Of a DNA stretch of 64,000 nucleotides, positions 30,005 to 40,812 are shown piece by piece. The DNA comes from Bacillus sp. EAC (GTDB lineage: Bacteria; Bacillota; Bacilli; Bacillales; Bacillaceae_G), in NCBI RefSeq assembly GCF_002156875.1, contig NZ_NCSY01000014.1, forward strand, positions 1 through 64,000, written 5' to 3'. A model generated the notes under the pieces. It did not search any database and was not told the origin of the DNA. It was given only the letters and a program-made list of their open reading frames with translations. Made by a program: the position numbers and the translations under genes. The stretch's first letter is position 1, and the number at the start of each line of letters is the position of its first letter.

Positions 30005-31303
30005 ATGAGTCATGAACCTCTTGCATATCGAATGAGACCAAAGACAATCGATGATTTGATTGGACAGGAACCTATAATTGGAAAAAATACAGCCTTATAT
30101 CGATTAATACAGAATGGACGAGTTCCCTCAATGCTTATACATGGTGAACCGGGAATTGGGAAGACGTCATTTGCATATGCAATCGCTGGTACGGTAGATA
30201 AAAGATTTGTAACGGTAAATGCAACAACATCTGGTAAGAAAGAACTTGAAGATATTGTGCATGAGGCAAAAATGTTCGGTGAAATTATTTTATTTGCAGA
30301 TGAAATTCATCGTTGGTCAAAATTACAACAGGATTATTTACTTTCTTATGTTGAGAGCGGATTTATCACATTAATAGGAGCAACAACTGAAAATCCATAT
30401 CATGACGTTAATAGTGCGATCAGAAGCCGTTGCAATCATATATTAAAATTAGAACCACTACTTCCAATACATATCTATAAATTATTAGATAAAGCATTAA
30501 GAGATGAAGATAGAGGATTAGGGCATTTGCAAATTCAAATATCTGAAGAACAGATTTTGAAAATTGCTCATGGTGTGAATGGTGATGCCAGATCTTCGTT
30601 AAATATACTAGAATCAATCGTGTATGGTTCTCCAAAAGAATCGGATGGGACAATCATTGTTCAAGATGAGATTATAGAAGAATTTCTCCGATCAAAAGGA
30701 TTTAATCATGATAAAAACGGAGATTTTCATTATGATACGTTGTCTGGATTTCAAAAAAGTATTCGAGGTAGCGATGTTAACGCGGCTTTATATTATTTAG
30801 CGAGATTAATTGAAGCAGGGGATTTAACTAGTATTTGCCGAAGATTAACTGTAATTGCTTATGAGGATATTGGTTTAGCAGGAGATCCTTGGAAAATCGT
30901 CATGGCTTGCGAGGCAGCAAAGCAAGTCGGCTTTCCCGAAGCAAGAATCATTTTATCAAATGCAGTCATTGAGTTATGTTTATCTTCCAAATCAAATTCA
31001 AGTGTATTGGCAATCGATCGTGCATTAGGTGATGTTAGAAGTGGATTACATGATGATATTCCGGCTCACCTAAAAGATAGCCATTATGCGGGAGCAAAAG
31101 ATATGGGACATGGAATTGGATATATTTATCCACATGATCATCCACTTGGAAGTTTCGGCGGATGGGTTAATCAACAGTATCTACCTGATCGATTAGTTAA
31201 TCAAGTGTATTATAAACCAAAAGAAGCAGGAAATGAGAAACGGTACGGAGCAATCTTTGATAAACTTGAGCAATTTAAAAAAGAACAAAAAAAGGAGATT
31301 TAG
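30005..31303 (+). CDS. rarA: Replication-associated recombination protein RarA (MgsA)
   Basis: RarA (432 residues), an AAA+ ATPase acting at stalled forks, related to clamp loaders. N-terminal LAYRMRPKTIDDLIGQ, Walker A GEPGIGKT (about 45-52), Walker B LFADEIHR, sensor GATTENPYHDVNSAIRSR and the C-terminal tetramerisation region with YEDIGLAG and GFPEARIILSNAVIELCLSSKSNS are clear. ATG 30005 follows AGGAGGACGG; upstream in-frame codons lack a ribosome site. It corresponds to yrvN, which sits near cymR in B. subtilis. Confidence 0.93.
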   Translation: MSHEPLAYRMRPKTIDDLIGQEPIIGKNTALYRLIQNGRVPSMLIHGEPGIGKTSFAYAIAGTVDKRFVTVNATTSGKKELEDIVHEAKMFGEIILFADEIHRWSKLQQDYLLSYVESGFITLIGATTENPYHDVNSAIRSRCNHILKLEPLLPIHIYKLLDKALRDEDRGLGHLQIQISEEQILKIAHGVNGDARSSLNILESIVYGSPKESDGTIIVQDEIIEEFLRSKGFNHDKNGDFHYDTLSGFQKSIRGSDVNAALYYLARLIEAGDLTSICRRLTVIAYEDIGLAGDPWKIVMACEAAKQVGFPEARIILSNAVIELCLSSKSNSSVLAIDRALGDVRSGLHDDIPAHLKDSHYAGAKDMGHGIGYIYPHDHPLGSFGGWVNQQYLPDRLVNQVYYKPKEAGNEKRYGAIFDKLEQFKKEQKKEI

Positions 31304-31325
31304 CCTTCAGCTAAACTCCTTTTTA
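31289..31325. terminator. Terminator overlapping the end of rarA
   Basis: AAAAGGAGATTTAGC pairs with GCTAAACTCCTTTT (one bulged A) around CTTCA. The rarA stop codon is inside the 5' arm. It can also serve the convergent gene. Confidence 0.85.
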
Positions 31326-31329
31326 AATT

Positions 31330-33090
31330 TTAAGCACTTAAATCATTTTCGTAAACTTCAATGATAGGGGGTTCAATTAAATGATCAGTTAATATTTGTA
31401 TTTCGATAATTAATTGTTCAGGATCTATAAGATTAGAAGGAATTGATAAGATTTCCTCATCATTTTTGTCATAAAAGACGATATACTTTATTTTTCGTTG
31501 ATAAGAAGCCATTTTCCCTTCGTTTTTGCCCCATTTTCTGAGTTCCATCTTCATTCGGTAAATTTTATGAAGTTCGATGGTATTTATTTCGTTCAATTTT
31601 ATATAGGTTAATTGTTTACTTTTTAATATGACCTTTGATTCTTTTCTCAGTTTTATTGTTGCATAAACTTTAAATAGGAAAAAAATCCAAAGTAATGATA
31701 AAAGTAAAAAATAAATAGGATCTAGATTTGAAAATGCTGTTCCGGTTCGAATAGCTGTTATAAATCCTAGAAAGAAAGTGCCAAAATGCCACTTAGGTTT
31801 TGACTCTAAGATGATTTCTTGGTCCAGTTTATCGTTTTCTTGTTTATTTAATTGATCAAGTTCGTTAATATGTTCATCTTCAGTGAATTTATCCCAGTTC
31901 GTAAAATTGGTAATCGTTCCATCGATAAATTTTGGATTTGGGAGATTTTCTGTTAGATATGCACCAACATAAGCAGCCATCCAACCTTGCTCTACCCAAT
32001 CTTCTCTGTTACTTCTAAACCTAGTTAAATAATAAGTAATATCCTGTCCATAGTAGTTTGTTGTGTCATGACGTTTGATTACTTCAATTTCATCAGGTAC
32101 GATTCCGAATTCCTCATGATCAACTAAATAATGGAATAGACGGTTTTTTACAAAACTGTGTTGGATATCTTCATTTACAGTATAGAAATGCTCTTTCGAA
32201 CTTTCTATTAATCGAGTATAGAACCAAACACAAGCTTCTATATTATAAGCACAAGAATCGATGATTTCACTTGATACATTTTCTCCTCGTTCGAGAAGTG
32301 ACATAACAGCATCTACCCTTAAATAGGTATCTTTAAACTGTAATGCCTCTATTAAATAATCATGAATTTTACCATCAAAGAAATATTGCATTAGCTGAAG
32401 GTAAATCCCCATTTCAGAGCGAATTAATATATAGGACGTCTTCCAAGCTTGGTAGACGAATTGTAAGCTATAGTCATTATCATATGCCAAATATGAAACT
32501 CTTTTTTCCTCATAGTGCCCCTTAAGTAATTCACGAATTAAATCTTTTTCTTCACTAGTATATGAAAGTTCCTTTCCACTTCGATGACAAAGAAGAATCA
32601 TGTGAAAAATAGAAGAAGTATACTTTTCATTATTTAACAGGGGAATAAATTTTTTTACTAAATGTGGAGTCCAATCTGTTTCCTCAAAAATGTAACTTAC
32701 ATCAATGTCTAAATCCAATTGATTTGAATATTTCTCTATAATTCTTATGTAGGCATCCCTAGCATATTCAGATTTTATATTTATTAATAAATAAAGTGCT
32801 TGTAATTTAGCGCGTTCACTATAATGTTTAAAGTTTTTTTCAATCGGCTTTACTAAATTTGAATGAGGGAATTCTGAACAAAACCCAACTAAATGATAGC
32901 TTCCATCATCCCAATCCTCAGATGATTGTGGAAAACTACCACCTGCTTCTTCTAATAAATAGATTAACGAGTCAACATATGCTCCGTCTTGAAGAGATTG
33001 TCTAAGTTGGTCAATTCCTTTTGCGCGTTGATATAGATCTGGGTTGTGAAGTTTTTTTACGATTTTTTTATATTTAGTTTGTACTGCCAA
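31330..33090 (-). CDS. Large helical-repeat protein with C-terminal membrane hairpin, unrecognised
   Basis: The 586-residue protein is mostly short amphipathic helices in its first 330 residues, resembling HEAT/ARM-type repeats (AKGIDQLRQSLQDG, YLRVDAVMSLLERGE). A charged linker (about 395-425) leads to two hydrophobic helices (about 430-450 and 458-478). The C-terminal 100 residues, rich in beta-strand patterns (KVILKSKQLTYIKLNEINTIELHKI; KIKYIVFYDKNDEEILSIPSNLI), look like a PH-like domain. It starts at ATG after AGAGGAGG. I do not recognise a family; it interrupts the usual rarA-cymR neighbourhood and is transcribed against it. Confidence 0.75.
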   Translation of the reverse strand: MAVQTKYKKIVKKLHNPDLYQRAKGIDQLRQSLQDGAYVDSLIYLLEEAGGSFPQSSEDWDDGSYHLVGFCSEFPHSNLVKPIEKNFKHYSERAKLQALYLLINIKSEYARDAYIRIIEKYSNQLDLDIDVSYIFEETDWTPHLVKKFIPLLNNEKYTSSIFHMILLCHRSGKELSYTSEEKDLIRELLKGHYEEKRVSYLAYDNDYSLQFVYQAWKTSYILIRSEMGIYLQLMQYFFDGKIHDYLIEALQFKDTYLRVDAVMSLLERGENVSSEIIDSCAYNIEACVWFYTRLIESSKEHFYTVNEDIQHSFVKNRLFHYLVDHEEFGIVPDEIEVIKRHDTTNYYGQDITYYLTRFRSNREDWVEQGWMAAYVGAYLTENLPNPKFIDGTITNFTNWDKFTEDEHINELDQLNKQENDKLDQEIILESKPKWHFGTFFLGFITAIRTGTAFSNLDPIYFLLLSLLWIFFLFKVYATIKLRKESKVILKSKQLTYIKLNEINTIELHKIYRMKMELRKWGKNEGKMASYQRKIKYIVFYDKNDEEILSIPSNLIDPEQLIIEIQILTDHLIEPPIIEVYENDLSA

Positions 33091-33247
33091 CTTATTACCT
33101 CCTCTAGCTGTCTATAAGTCAAATATATCATATGAAGAAGGATAGCATGTAGTGAAATAACTAGTAGTATAGTAGATAGTTCAATAGTAGACGATTAGGA
33201 CTCTTACCTTATTTTTTGTCACAATTGGTTAAAATTAACAAATTCTT

Positions 33248-33276
33248 TTGATAATTTAATTTTGCACTCTTATAAT
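33248..33276 (+). promoter_or_regulatory. Sigma-A promoter in the 33091-33413 gap
   Basis: TTGATA, 17 bases, TATAAT. It would give a leader of about 130 bases before the small membrane protein gene. No riboswitch fold was recognised in that leader; the rest of the 323-base gap shows nothing else clear. Confidence 0.65.
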
Positions 33277-33413
33277 GATATAAACAAGCATCTTAATTGA
33301 TGATAAAATTTCTTGTTTTTGTCTAAGAAAACCTATCGTAATTGTTCTAGCCCGGATTATTAGAGTTGGGTTTAGATTTGTTTTGTATTAAACAATAAGA
33401 ATGGAGGATGAAA

Positions 33414-33746
33414 ATGGTCAAGCTCTATGTGTTGGCAATTGTCATTGGTGGAGTTACCGGCTTTATTTTTCACATCCTGTTTAACAAAGGCACAATTATG
33501 TTACCAGCAAAAAGAAAGAAAGGTTTCTTTTTAGGATTTCTTGCTGATTTTTTATTTGGTTCAACAGCTGCAGCATTATTTGTTTCACTATTTATTCCAG
33601 AAAACATGATTAATGATATGAGAATGGTAATCGGATATTGTATTTTAGCAGGGCTCTCATCCCAGAGCTTTCTTTTAAGCAGGGCACTCAACATGGAACG
33701 TGAAAGAGTTTCTTCGCTTCACAATATTTCGAAACAAATTGTATAG
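33414..33746 (+). CDS. Small membrane protein, possibly DUF4257-like
   Basis: 110 residues, with three hydrophobic segments (about 3-24, 38-60, 72-92), a basic AKRKKG loop and a soluble tail. ATG 33414 is six bases after TGGAGG; ATG 33408 directly abuts it. Length and topology recall the DUF4257 proteins of B. cereus-type genomes, which is a tentative match. Role unknown. Confidence 0.6.
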   Translation: MVKLYVLAIVIGGVTGFIFHILFNKGTIMLPAKRKKGFFLGFLADFLFGSTAAALFVSLFIPENMINDMRMVIGYCILAGLSSQSFLLSRALNMERERVSSLHNISKQIV

Positions 33747-33791
33747 CACACCCCATTCATATTCCTTAACAGAGTTGAAGGAGGCATATAA

Positions 33792-34004
33792 GTGAAGCAT
33801 GCACTCACACCGGAAGAAAAAGCAATTTATTTAGATTTACTGCAAGATTTAATGAATGCAAATTCAGAATATGAAATTAAAAGTATTGAAGATGATATCA
33901 TTCGATTCATTCTTCAATCTAGAGAATCAAGAAAGAATATTGAAGAGTTTGATGAGAAAGCAGCAACTGCTCATTTCATAAGGTCAGGAATATTGAAAAA
34001 TTAA
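33792..34004 (+). CDS. Small helical protein, unrecognised
   Basis: 70 residues, soluble, predicted helical and acidic in the middle (EEKAIYLDLLQDLMNANSEYEIKSIEDDIIRFILQSRE). The start is GTG with GAAGGAGGC upstream. It lies 45 bases after the previous gene and ahead of cymR, possibly co-transcribed with the membrane protein. Function unknown. Confidence 0.6.
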   Translation: MKHALTPEEKAIYLDLLQDLMNANSEYEIKSIEDDIIRFILQSRESRKNIEEFDEKAATAHFIRSGILKN

Positions 34005-34180
34005 TTCAAATAAGCGATAATACACTTTTCCAATTGGATTAGTGTATTTTTTTTATTGAAATGTGAATTTGATATTTAAATAGTGTACAATAATTGTAAA
34101 TACTATGGTTTAGAGATATGGTAATCCTGATTACAATAGAGATAAAAATATATGATTAAGTGATTGAACGGAGTGAATAG

Positions 34181-34597
34181 ATGAAGATTTCAACTAAAGG
34201 CAGATATGGATTAACGGTGATGATTGAATTAGCTAAAAGATATTGTGATAAGCCTATTTCATTAAAGAGTATCGCAAATGCTCAAAATCTATCTGAACAT
34301 TATCTAGAACAAATTATTTCATTATTACGAAATGCAGGATTAGTAAAGAGTATTCGAGGAGCATATGGTGGGTATATTTTAACAAAGGAACCAAATGCGA
34401 TTTCAGCAGGAGAGGTAATTACTGCACTTGAAGGGTCTTTATCTCCAATCGAAAATCTTGAAGATGAAAACCCAGCACAAAGAGAGTTATGGACTCGAGT
34501 TCAAATTGCAATTAATGAAGTATTAGATCATACAACACTTGAGGATTTAGCGAAATTAGAATCTGATGATTTAAATGGTTATATGTTTTATATTTAA
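34181..34597 (+). CDS. cymR: Rrf2-family regulator of cysteine metabolism, CymR
   Basis: CymR (138 residues): N-terminal winged helix typical of Rrf2 (MKISTKGRYGLTVMIELAKRY; SLKSIANAQNLSEHYLEQIISLLRNAGLVKSIRGAYGGYIL). It has none of the three cysteines that bind Fe-S in IscR, as expected for CymR. In B. subtilis CymR with CysK represses sulfur genes. It precedes a cysteine desulfurase, as in other Bacillus. Confidence 0.92.
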   Translation: MKISTKGRYGLTVMIELAKRYCDKPISLKSIANAQNLSEHYLEQIISLLRNAGLVKSIRGAYGGYILTKEPNAISAGEVITALEGSLSPIENLEDENPAQRELWTRVQIAINEVLDHTTLEDLAKLESDDLNGYMFYI

Positions 34598-34602
34598 TGA
34601 AT

Positions 34603-34630
34603 TAGCGCTCAAACATTAATCCGAGCGCTA
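34603..34630 (+). other. Hairpin between cymR and iscS
   Basis: TAGCGCTC and GAGCGCTA form an eight-bp stem with a 12-base loop and no T-run, 22 bases before the iscS ATG. It is not a classical terminator; an mRNA processing or stability element is possible. Confidence 0.5.
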
Positions 34631-34651
34631 CCGTAAGAAAGGATTTTGGAA

Positions 34652-35797
34652 ATGGAACGTATTTATGTAGATCATGCAGCAACATCTCCTATGCATCCAG
34701 ATGTAATTGAAAAAATGGTTATCGAAATGCAGGAAACGTTTGGAAACCCATCTAGTATCCACTCTTTTGGACGTCAAGCTAGACAAAAGGTAGACACTGC
34801 TCGCATGGTTTGTGCAAATAGTATTGGCGCAAAAGTAAATGAAATCATATTTACTAGTGGGGGAACTGAAAGTGATAATCTTGCCGTAAGAGGAGCAGCA
34901 TACGCGAATCAAAAATATGGCAAGCACATTATTACCTCCTCAATTGAACATCATGCTATATTACATACATGCCATGCACTTGAAAAAGAAGGATTTGAAG
35001 TGACGTATTTACCTGTTGATAAAACAGGGCGTGTAAATATAGATGATGTTAAATCAGCATTACGTGAAGATACAATTTTGGTGACGATCATGATGGTTAA
35101 TAATGAAGTAGGTACTGTTCAGCCAATAAAAGAAATTGGTGAATTGCTCAAAAATCATCAAGCGCACTTTCATACAGATGCTGTTCAAGCTTACGGGTTA
35201 ATACCAATTAATGTTGAAGAACTTGGTGTGAACTTTTTATCAATTTCATCACATAAGATAAATGGCCCAAAAGGCGTTGGATTTTTATATGTTAGTGAAA
35301 ATGCAATATTTTCTCAAATACAGTTCGGTGGACAACAAGAGCGTAAACGTCGAGCTGGAACTGAAAATGTAGCTGGAATTGTTGGCTTGGCAAAAGCAAT
35401 TGAAGTCATTCAAATTGAACGTAGTGAACGCGTAGAAAGTTATTTGCGTTTTCATGAGATATTAACAAAAGATTTGAAAGAAAACGGAATTCGATTTGAA
35501 AAAAATGGAAGCGACACGTTTTTTGCACCACATGTGTTAAACTTATCATTTGATGATATTTCAATCGAATCATTTTTAGTAAATCTTGATCTGGCAGGAA
35601 TTGCAGCTTCTAGTGGGTCAGCTTGTACTGCTGGAAGTATCGATCCTTCACACGTTTTAGTTGAGATGTTTGGAATTGATTCAGCTAAAATACGATCTTC
35701 GGTTCGTTTTAGCTTCGGATATGGTAATTCAGAAGAGCAGATTCATGCTCTTGCAAAAAGGGTAAGTTCGATCGTACAACGATTGGTTAAAATATAA
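34652..35797 (+). CDS. iscS: Cysteine desulfurase (YrvO type)
   Basis: The 381-residue PLP enzyme takes sulfur from cysteine. N-terminal YVDHAATSPMHP, the PLP-lysine segment SISSHKINGPKG (about 197-208) and the active-Cys loop SGSACTAGS (about 320-328) are intact. ATG 34652 gives the family start; an in-frame TTG lies two codons upstream. It is followed after 21 bases by mnmA, whose thiolation it is expected to feed, as YrvO does for MnmA in B. subtilis. Confidence 0.93.
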   Translation: MERIYVDHAATSPMHPDVIEKMVIEMQETFGNPSSIHSFGRQARQKVDTARMVCANSIGAKVNEIIFTSGGTESDNLAVRGAAYANQKYGKHIITSSIEHHAILHTCHALEKEGFEVTYLPVDKTGRVNIDDVKSALREDTILVTIMMVNNEVGTVQPIKEIGELLKNHQAHFHTDAVQAYGLIPINVEELGVNFLSISSHKINGPKGVGFLYVSENAIFSQIQFGGQQERKRRAGTENVAGIVGLAKAIEVIQIERSERVESYLRFHEILTKDLKENGIRFEKNGSDTFFAPHVLNLSFDDISIESFLVNLDLAGIAASSGSACTAGSIDPSHVLVEMFGIDSAKIRSSVRFSFGYGNSEEQIHALAKRVSSIVQRLVKI

Positions 35798-36937
<1,140 letters not shown>

Positions 36938-36972
36938 TAAAACCCCCTTTCCGATAATGGTAGGGGGTTTTT
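36938..36972 (+). terminator. Terminator of mnmA
   Basis: AAAACCCCCT pairs with AGGGGGTTTT and continues into Ts, directly after the stop codon. Confidence 0.9.
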
Positions 36973-37155
36973 ATATGTGACCAATATAAGGTTTATTGGT
37001 TGTAAAAACATTACGAAATTTGATTTTTTGTTTGCTAAACGTTTCTTTGAAATGTATCAAGCTGTATGATAGTGTTAAATAGATAATATCTTTTTTTATG
37101 AAGTATTTAATTCTCATATAAAATTGAATGAAATTATACATAGAGGTGACAAGGT

Positions 37156-37815
37156 ATGAACAATTTTGAACGAGGTGTAGCAGCATTACAAGAAGGGAAC
37201 TTAGAAGAAGCTGCTAATTACTTAACAAAAGAAATAGAGGATAATCCAAATAATACATTAGCGTACGTGAACTTTGGACAATTATTACTTTCGATGGGTG
37301 ATGTAGAAAGAGCTTGCCGTTTTTTTGAAAAAGCATTAGAAATTGATCCCGAATTAGCAGCTGCCCATTATGCAGTTGGTACAGTTTATTTTGAGGATGG
37401 AAAATTTGAAATAGCAAAAAAACATTTTCAACATTGTATTAAACTTGGAATGAATGATAGCGACGTTCATTTTATGGTCGGGTTATGTTGTGTGAATAAT
37501 GGTGAAGACCGTTTTGCACTCCCGTTTTTTCAACGTGCTGTTGAATTAGATGATACTGATATTGATGCAATGTTTCAATATGGCCTTTGTTTAGCTAAAT
37601 TAGAAATGTTAGATGAAGCTAAAAATAGTTTACTGAATGTATTAAAGCTAGATGAGAATCATGCAGATGCTCACTATAACTTAGGGATAATTGAAATGTT
37701 TAATGATAATGCCGAGGGTGCGAAAAATCACTTCGAAAAAGCAATCGAAAGCCAAGAAGATCATATGCTTGCGATGCACGCTTTAAAGGTGATCGAAAAC
37801 AAAGAAGCAGAATGA
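37156..37815 (+). CDS. Tetratricopeptide repeat protein
   Basis: The 219-residue protein consists of about six TPR units (for example NTLAYVNFGQLLLSMGDVERACRFFEKALEIDPELAAAHYAVGTVYFEDGKFEIAKKHF), cytoplasmic, no signal. ATG follows GAGGTGACAAGG. It sits between mnmA and recD2, as the TPR gene yrrB does in B. subtilis. Partners unknown. Confidence 0.88.
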   Translation: MNNFERGVAALQEGNLEEAANYLTKEIEDNPNNTLAYVNFGQLLLSMGDVERACRFFEKALEIDPELAAAHYAVGTVYFEDGKFEIAKKHFQHCIKLGMNDSDVHFMVGLCCVNNGEDRFALPFFQRAVELDDTDIDAMFQYGLCLAKLEMLDEAKNSLLNVLKLDENHADAHYNLGIIEMFNDNAEGAKNHFEKAIESQEDHMLAMHALKVIENKEAE

Positions 37816-37853
37816 GTTAAGTAGTTAAATTGAACGGTTAGGAGGTGGAATTT

Positions 37854-40211
37854 ATGCAAACGCAAAGCGAAATGGAATTGTTTGTCGATGAAACTCCTTA
37901 TATTAAAGGGAATGTAACAACAGTCATTTTTTATAATGCAGAAAATTTTTATACTGTGGCTAAAGTAAAAGTTTTAAATACAAATTTACCTAATTGTGAA
38001 CAAGAAATTACGATTACAGGTAATATTCCTAGGATGAATGAGGATGAAACATATACGTTTAAAGGTATAGTTAAGGATCATCCTAGATACGGTAAACAAT
38101 TTCAAATTGCATCGTTTGAAAAAGAGCTTCCATCTACTAAAAAAGGTGTTATTCAATATTTATCATCTGATTTATTTAAAGGGATTGGAAAAAGAACAGC
38201 TGAAAAAATAGTTGATCACCTAGGTGAAGCTGCGATTAATAAAATTCTAGATAATCCTGATAGCCTTGAAGGCGTTCCATCTTTGGCTAAAGGGAAGGCT
38301 AAAGAAATATATGAAACCATATTATCGCACCAAGGATTAGAAAAAGTAATGAGTTTCTTAAGCGGCTATGGGATAGGTACAGCACTTTCGATTAAGATTT
38401 ATAAAACATATAATGAGACTACTTTAGATGTCATTCGCACTAACCCGTTTAAATTAATCGAGGATGTAGATGGCATTGGTTTCGGTAGAGCAGATGAAAT
38501 AGGTCGAGCAATTGGAATTACTGGCAATCATCCTGATCGTATCAGAGCAGGTTGTATTTACATATTAGAGCATTTATCTATGCAGGATGGGCATGTCTAT
38601 ATAACGCAGGATCAATTCATTGATGAGACTCGACAATTATTAATGAAGCAAGATAAAGAGCTTGTCGAACCTGTCGACATTTCTCGGGAAATGAATCGAT
38701 TAATAGCAGATGGGAAATTAGTAATAGAAGATGAGCGGATTTATTTGGCTGCACTTTATTATGCAGAAAAAGGGATCGTGAATTCCATACAAAAACTATT
38801 AAGTGAAGCACCTGATTTAGGTGAAATGACGGATGCAAGATTCAATAAGGAATTAACTGATCTAGAAGCGAAAATGAATGTTAAGTATGCACCTTCACAA
38901 GCAGAAGCGATAAAAAAAGCGATGGAATCTCCAATGATGGTATTAACAGGTGGACCAGGTACAGGTAAAACGACAGTCATTAAAGGGATCGTAAATCTGT
39001 TCTCAATCATTCATGATTTATCATTAGATTACCATGCTTATCCAAAAGATGATCCTTTTCCATATTTATTAGCTGCACCTACTGGAAGGGCTGCAAAGCG
39101 AATGAGTGAAGCGACTGGATTACCGGCTGTAACAATCCATCGTTTACTAGGTTGGACAAGAGAAGGAGAATTTTCTCACCACGAAGATAATCCATTAAAA
39201 GGGAAATTACTTATTATTGATGAGTTTTCAATGGTGGATGTTTGGCTTGGTAATCAGCTTCTGAAAAGTATTCCACAAGGCTGTCAAGTTATCTTTGTAG
39301 GTGATGAAGATCAGCTCCCGTCAGTAGGGCCTGGGCAGGTGTTAAAAGACTTATTAAATTCAGGAACTGTTCCAACTGTACGATTGAAGGATATTTATCG
39401 TCAATCTGAAGATTCGTCAATTATTACACTCGCTCACTATATAAAAGATGGAACAATTTCTGAGGATATATTTCAACAAAGAAAAGATCGATCATTTATT
39501 GGCTGTTCAAGTCAACAAGTTGTTGAAGTCGTAAAAAAAGTATGTGAAAATGCAAATAAAAAAGGGTTCCCTGTTCGAGATATTCAAGTGCTTGCTCCAA
39601 TGTATAGAGGACCTGCAGGCATTGATGCACTTAATGAAGGGTTACAGGAAGTGTTTAATCCTAAAAAAGAGAAGCAACGTGAAATGAAGTTTGGTGAAAC
39701 AACATTCCGTACTGGCGATAAAGTGTTACAACTCGTAAACGTGCCAGAGAATAATGTGTTTAATGGAGATATGGGTGAGATTATTAACATTTTTTTCGCA
39801 AAAGAAAATGTTGAACAGCAAGATATAATTATCGTATCTTTTGATGGAAATGAAGTGACATATGCCCGATCAGATTTTTCCCAACTCACATTAGCTTACT
39901 GTTGTTCAATTCATAAGTCGCAAGGAAGTGAATTTGATATTATTGTTCTTCCAATTGTCAAAAGTTATTACCGAATGTTGCGAAGAAATTTAATCTATAC
40001 TGCTGTAACTAGGAGTAAAAAGTTTCTGATCTTATGCGGAGAACAAGATGCATTAATTCAAGGTATTCAACGAACTGATGACGGACAAAGACAGACGACT
40101 CTTTGTATGAAGTTAAAAGGATTAGATCAAAACGAAATTTTGCAAAGCGATGACCTACCTTTTGCCCTATCAGATGAATTACCAAATCTTTCACCTTATG
40201 ATTTCATGTAA
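37854..40211 (+). CDS. recD2: RecD2-type superfamily 1 DNA helicase
   Basis: RecD2 (785 residues) is the stand-alone RecD-like 5'-3' helicase (YrrC) of bacteria without RecBC. It has an OB-like N-terminus (about 1-100), helix-hairpin-helix repeats (about 105-230), Walker A GGPGTGKTT (about 363-371), DEFSMVD, GDEDQLPSVGPG and the C-terminal SIHKSQGSEFD and YTAVTRSKKFLILCG motifs. ATG 37854 lies eight bases after GGAGG; GTG 37845 would be inside it. Confidence 0.95.
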   Translation: MQTQSEMELFVDETPYIKGNVTTVIFYNAENFYTVAKVKVLNTNLPNCEQEITITGNIPRMNEDETYTFKGIVKDHPRYGKQFQIASFEKELPSTKKGVIQYLSSDLFKGIGKRTAEKIVDHLGEAAINKILDNPDSLEGVPSLAKGKAKEIYETILSHQGLEKVMSFLSGYGIGTALSIKIYKTYNETTLDVIRTNPFKLIEDVDGIGFGRADEIGRAIGITGNHPDRIRAGCIYILEHLSMQDGHVYITQDQFIDETRQLLMKQDKELVEPVDISREMNRLIADGKLVIEDERIYLAALYYAEKGIVNSIQKLLSEAPDLGEMTDARFNKELTDLEAKMNVKYAPSQAEAIKKAMESPMMVLTGGPGTGKTTVIKGIVNLFSIIHDLSLDYHAYPKDDPFPYLLAAPTGRAAKRMSEATGLPAVTIHRLLGWTREGEFSHHEDNPLKGKLLIIDEFSMVDVWLGNQLLKSIPQGCQVIFVGDEDQLPSVGPGQVLKDLLNSGTVPTVRLKDIYRQSEDSSIITLAHYIKDGTISEDIFQQRKDRSFIGCSSQQVVEVVKKVCENANKKGFPVRDIQVLAPMYRGPAGIDALNEGLQEVFNPKKEKQREMKFGETTFRTGDKVLQLVNVPENNVFNGDMGEIINIFFAKENVEQQDIIIVSFDGNEVTYARSDFSQLTLAYCCSIHKSQGSEFDIIVLPIVKSYYRMLRRNLIYTAVTRSKKFLILCGEQDALIQGIQRTDDGQRQTTLCMKLKGLDQNEILQSDDLPFALSDELPNLSPYDFM

Positions 40212-40323
40212 TTGACCAATAATACATAGTGCAAGACGATTCCTGTACTAGCGTATATTTTCTTGAAAATTTGGTCACAATGCTTAGTAATATTGCCTTT
40301 TTAAGGTCAAAGGAGCGAGCGTT

Positions 40324-40512
40324 GTGATTTGTCCAAATTGTCAAAGTAAAGACTTGGGGAAAATTGGTGTAAATCAATACTATTGCTGGGGATGTTATAT
40401 TGAGCTTTCTATCAATAAAGGCATGATATACACTCACCAAGTCGAAGAAGATGGTACGCTAAGTTCGTTAGATGATTTATTTGACGAAGAGGATCGAAGA
40501 CTTAGTATGTAG
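40324..40512 (+). CDS. Small zinc-ribbon-like protein
   Basis: 62 residues. CPNCQSKDLGKIGVNQYYCWGCYIEL gives two CxxC pairs, suitable for one zinc ion; the C-terminus is acidic (DDLFDEEDRR). The start is GTG with AAAGGAGCGA upstream. Function unknown. Confidence 0.75.
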   Translation: MICPNCQSKDLGKIGVNQYYCWGCYIELSINKGMIYTHQVEEDGTLSSLDDLFDEEDRRLSM

Positions 40513-40525
40513 GAGTGGGTTAAGA

Positions 40526-40660
40526 ATGGGTAGAAAGAGCTCTTTATTAGGTTTAGGTTTAGGTGCAGGTGCACTTGCAATGAAACTTATGTACGAAAAC
40601 AAATGGCTCTCTGCTAAAAGTATGAAGCGTATGAGAAAGTCTTTAAAAAAGATGCTTTAA
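40526..40660 (+). CDS. Very small YrzQ-like (DUF3918-type) protein
   Basis: 44 residues: a Gly/Leu-rich hydrophobic N-terminal stretch (LLGLGLGAGALAMKLMYE) and a very basic tail (SMKRMRKSLKKML). ATG follows TAGGAGTGGG, 13 bases after the zinc-ribbon gene, so probably one transcript. Size and composition recall YrzQ of Bacillus. Function unknown. Confidence 0.6.
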   Translation: MGRKSSLLGLGLGAGALAMKLMYENKWLSAKSMKRMRKSLKKML

Positions 40661-40668
40661 TTATTATT

Positions 40669-40703
40669 AACACATGTCTATTGAGGACATGTGTTTTTTT
40701 TTT
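40669..40703 (+). terminator. Terminator of the small-gene pair
   Basis: AACACATGTC pairs with GACATGTGTT, followed by a long T-run. Confidence 0.9.
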
Positions 40704-40812
40704 TATGAGATTAGATAAAAAGGAATGAAAATTGTAAATTTTACAAAAATGTGTTGAAAAAAACAATACCATTCATTAATATTGTTTAAAAGCATGGAAA
40801 TGGGTTGGGATA

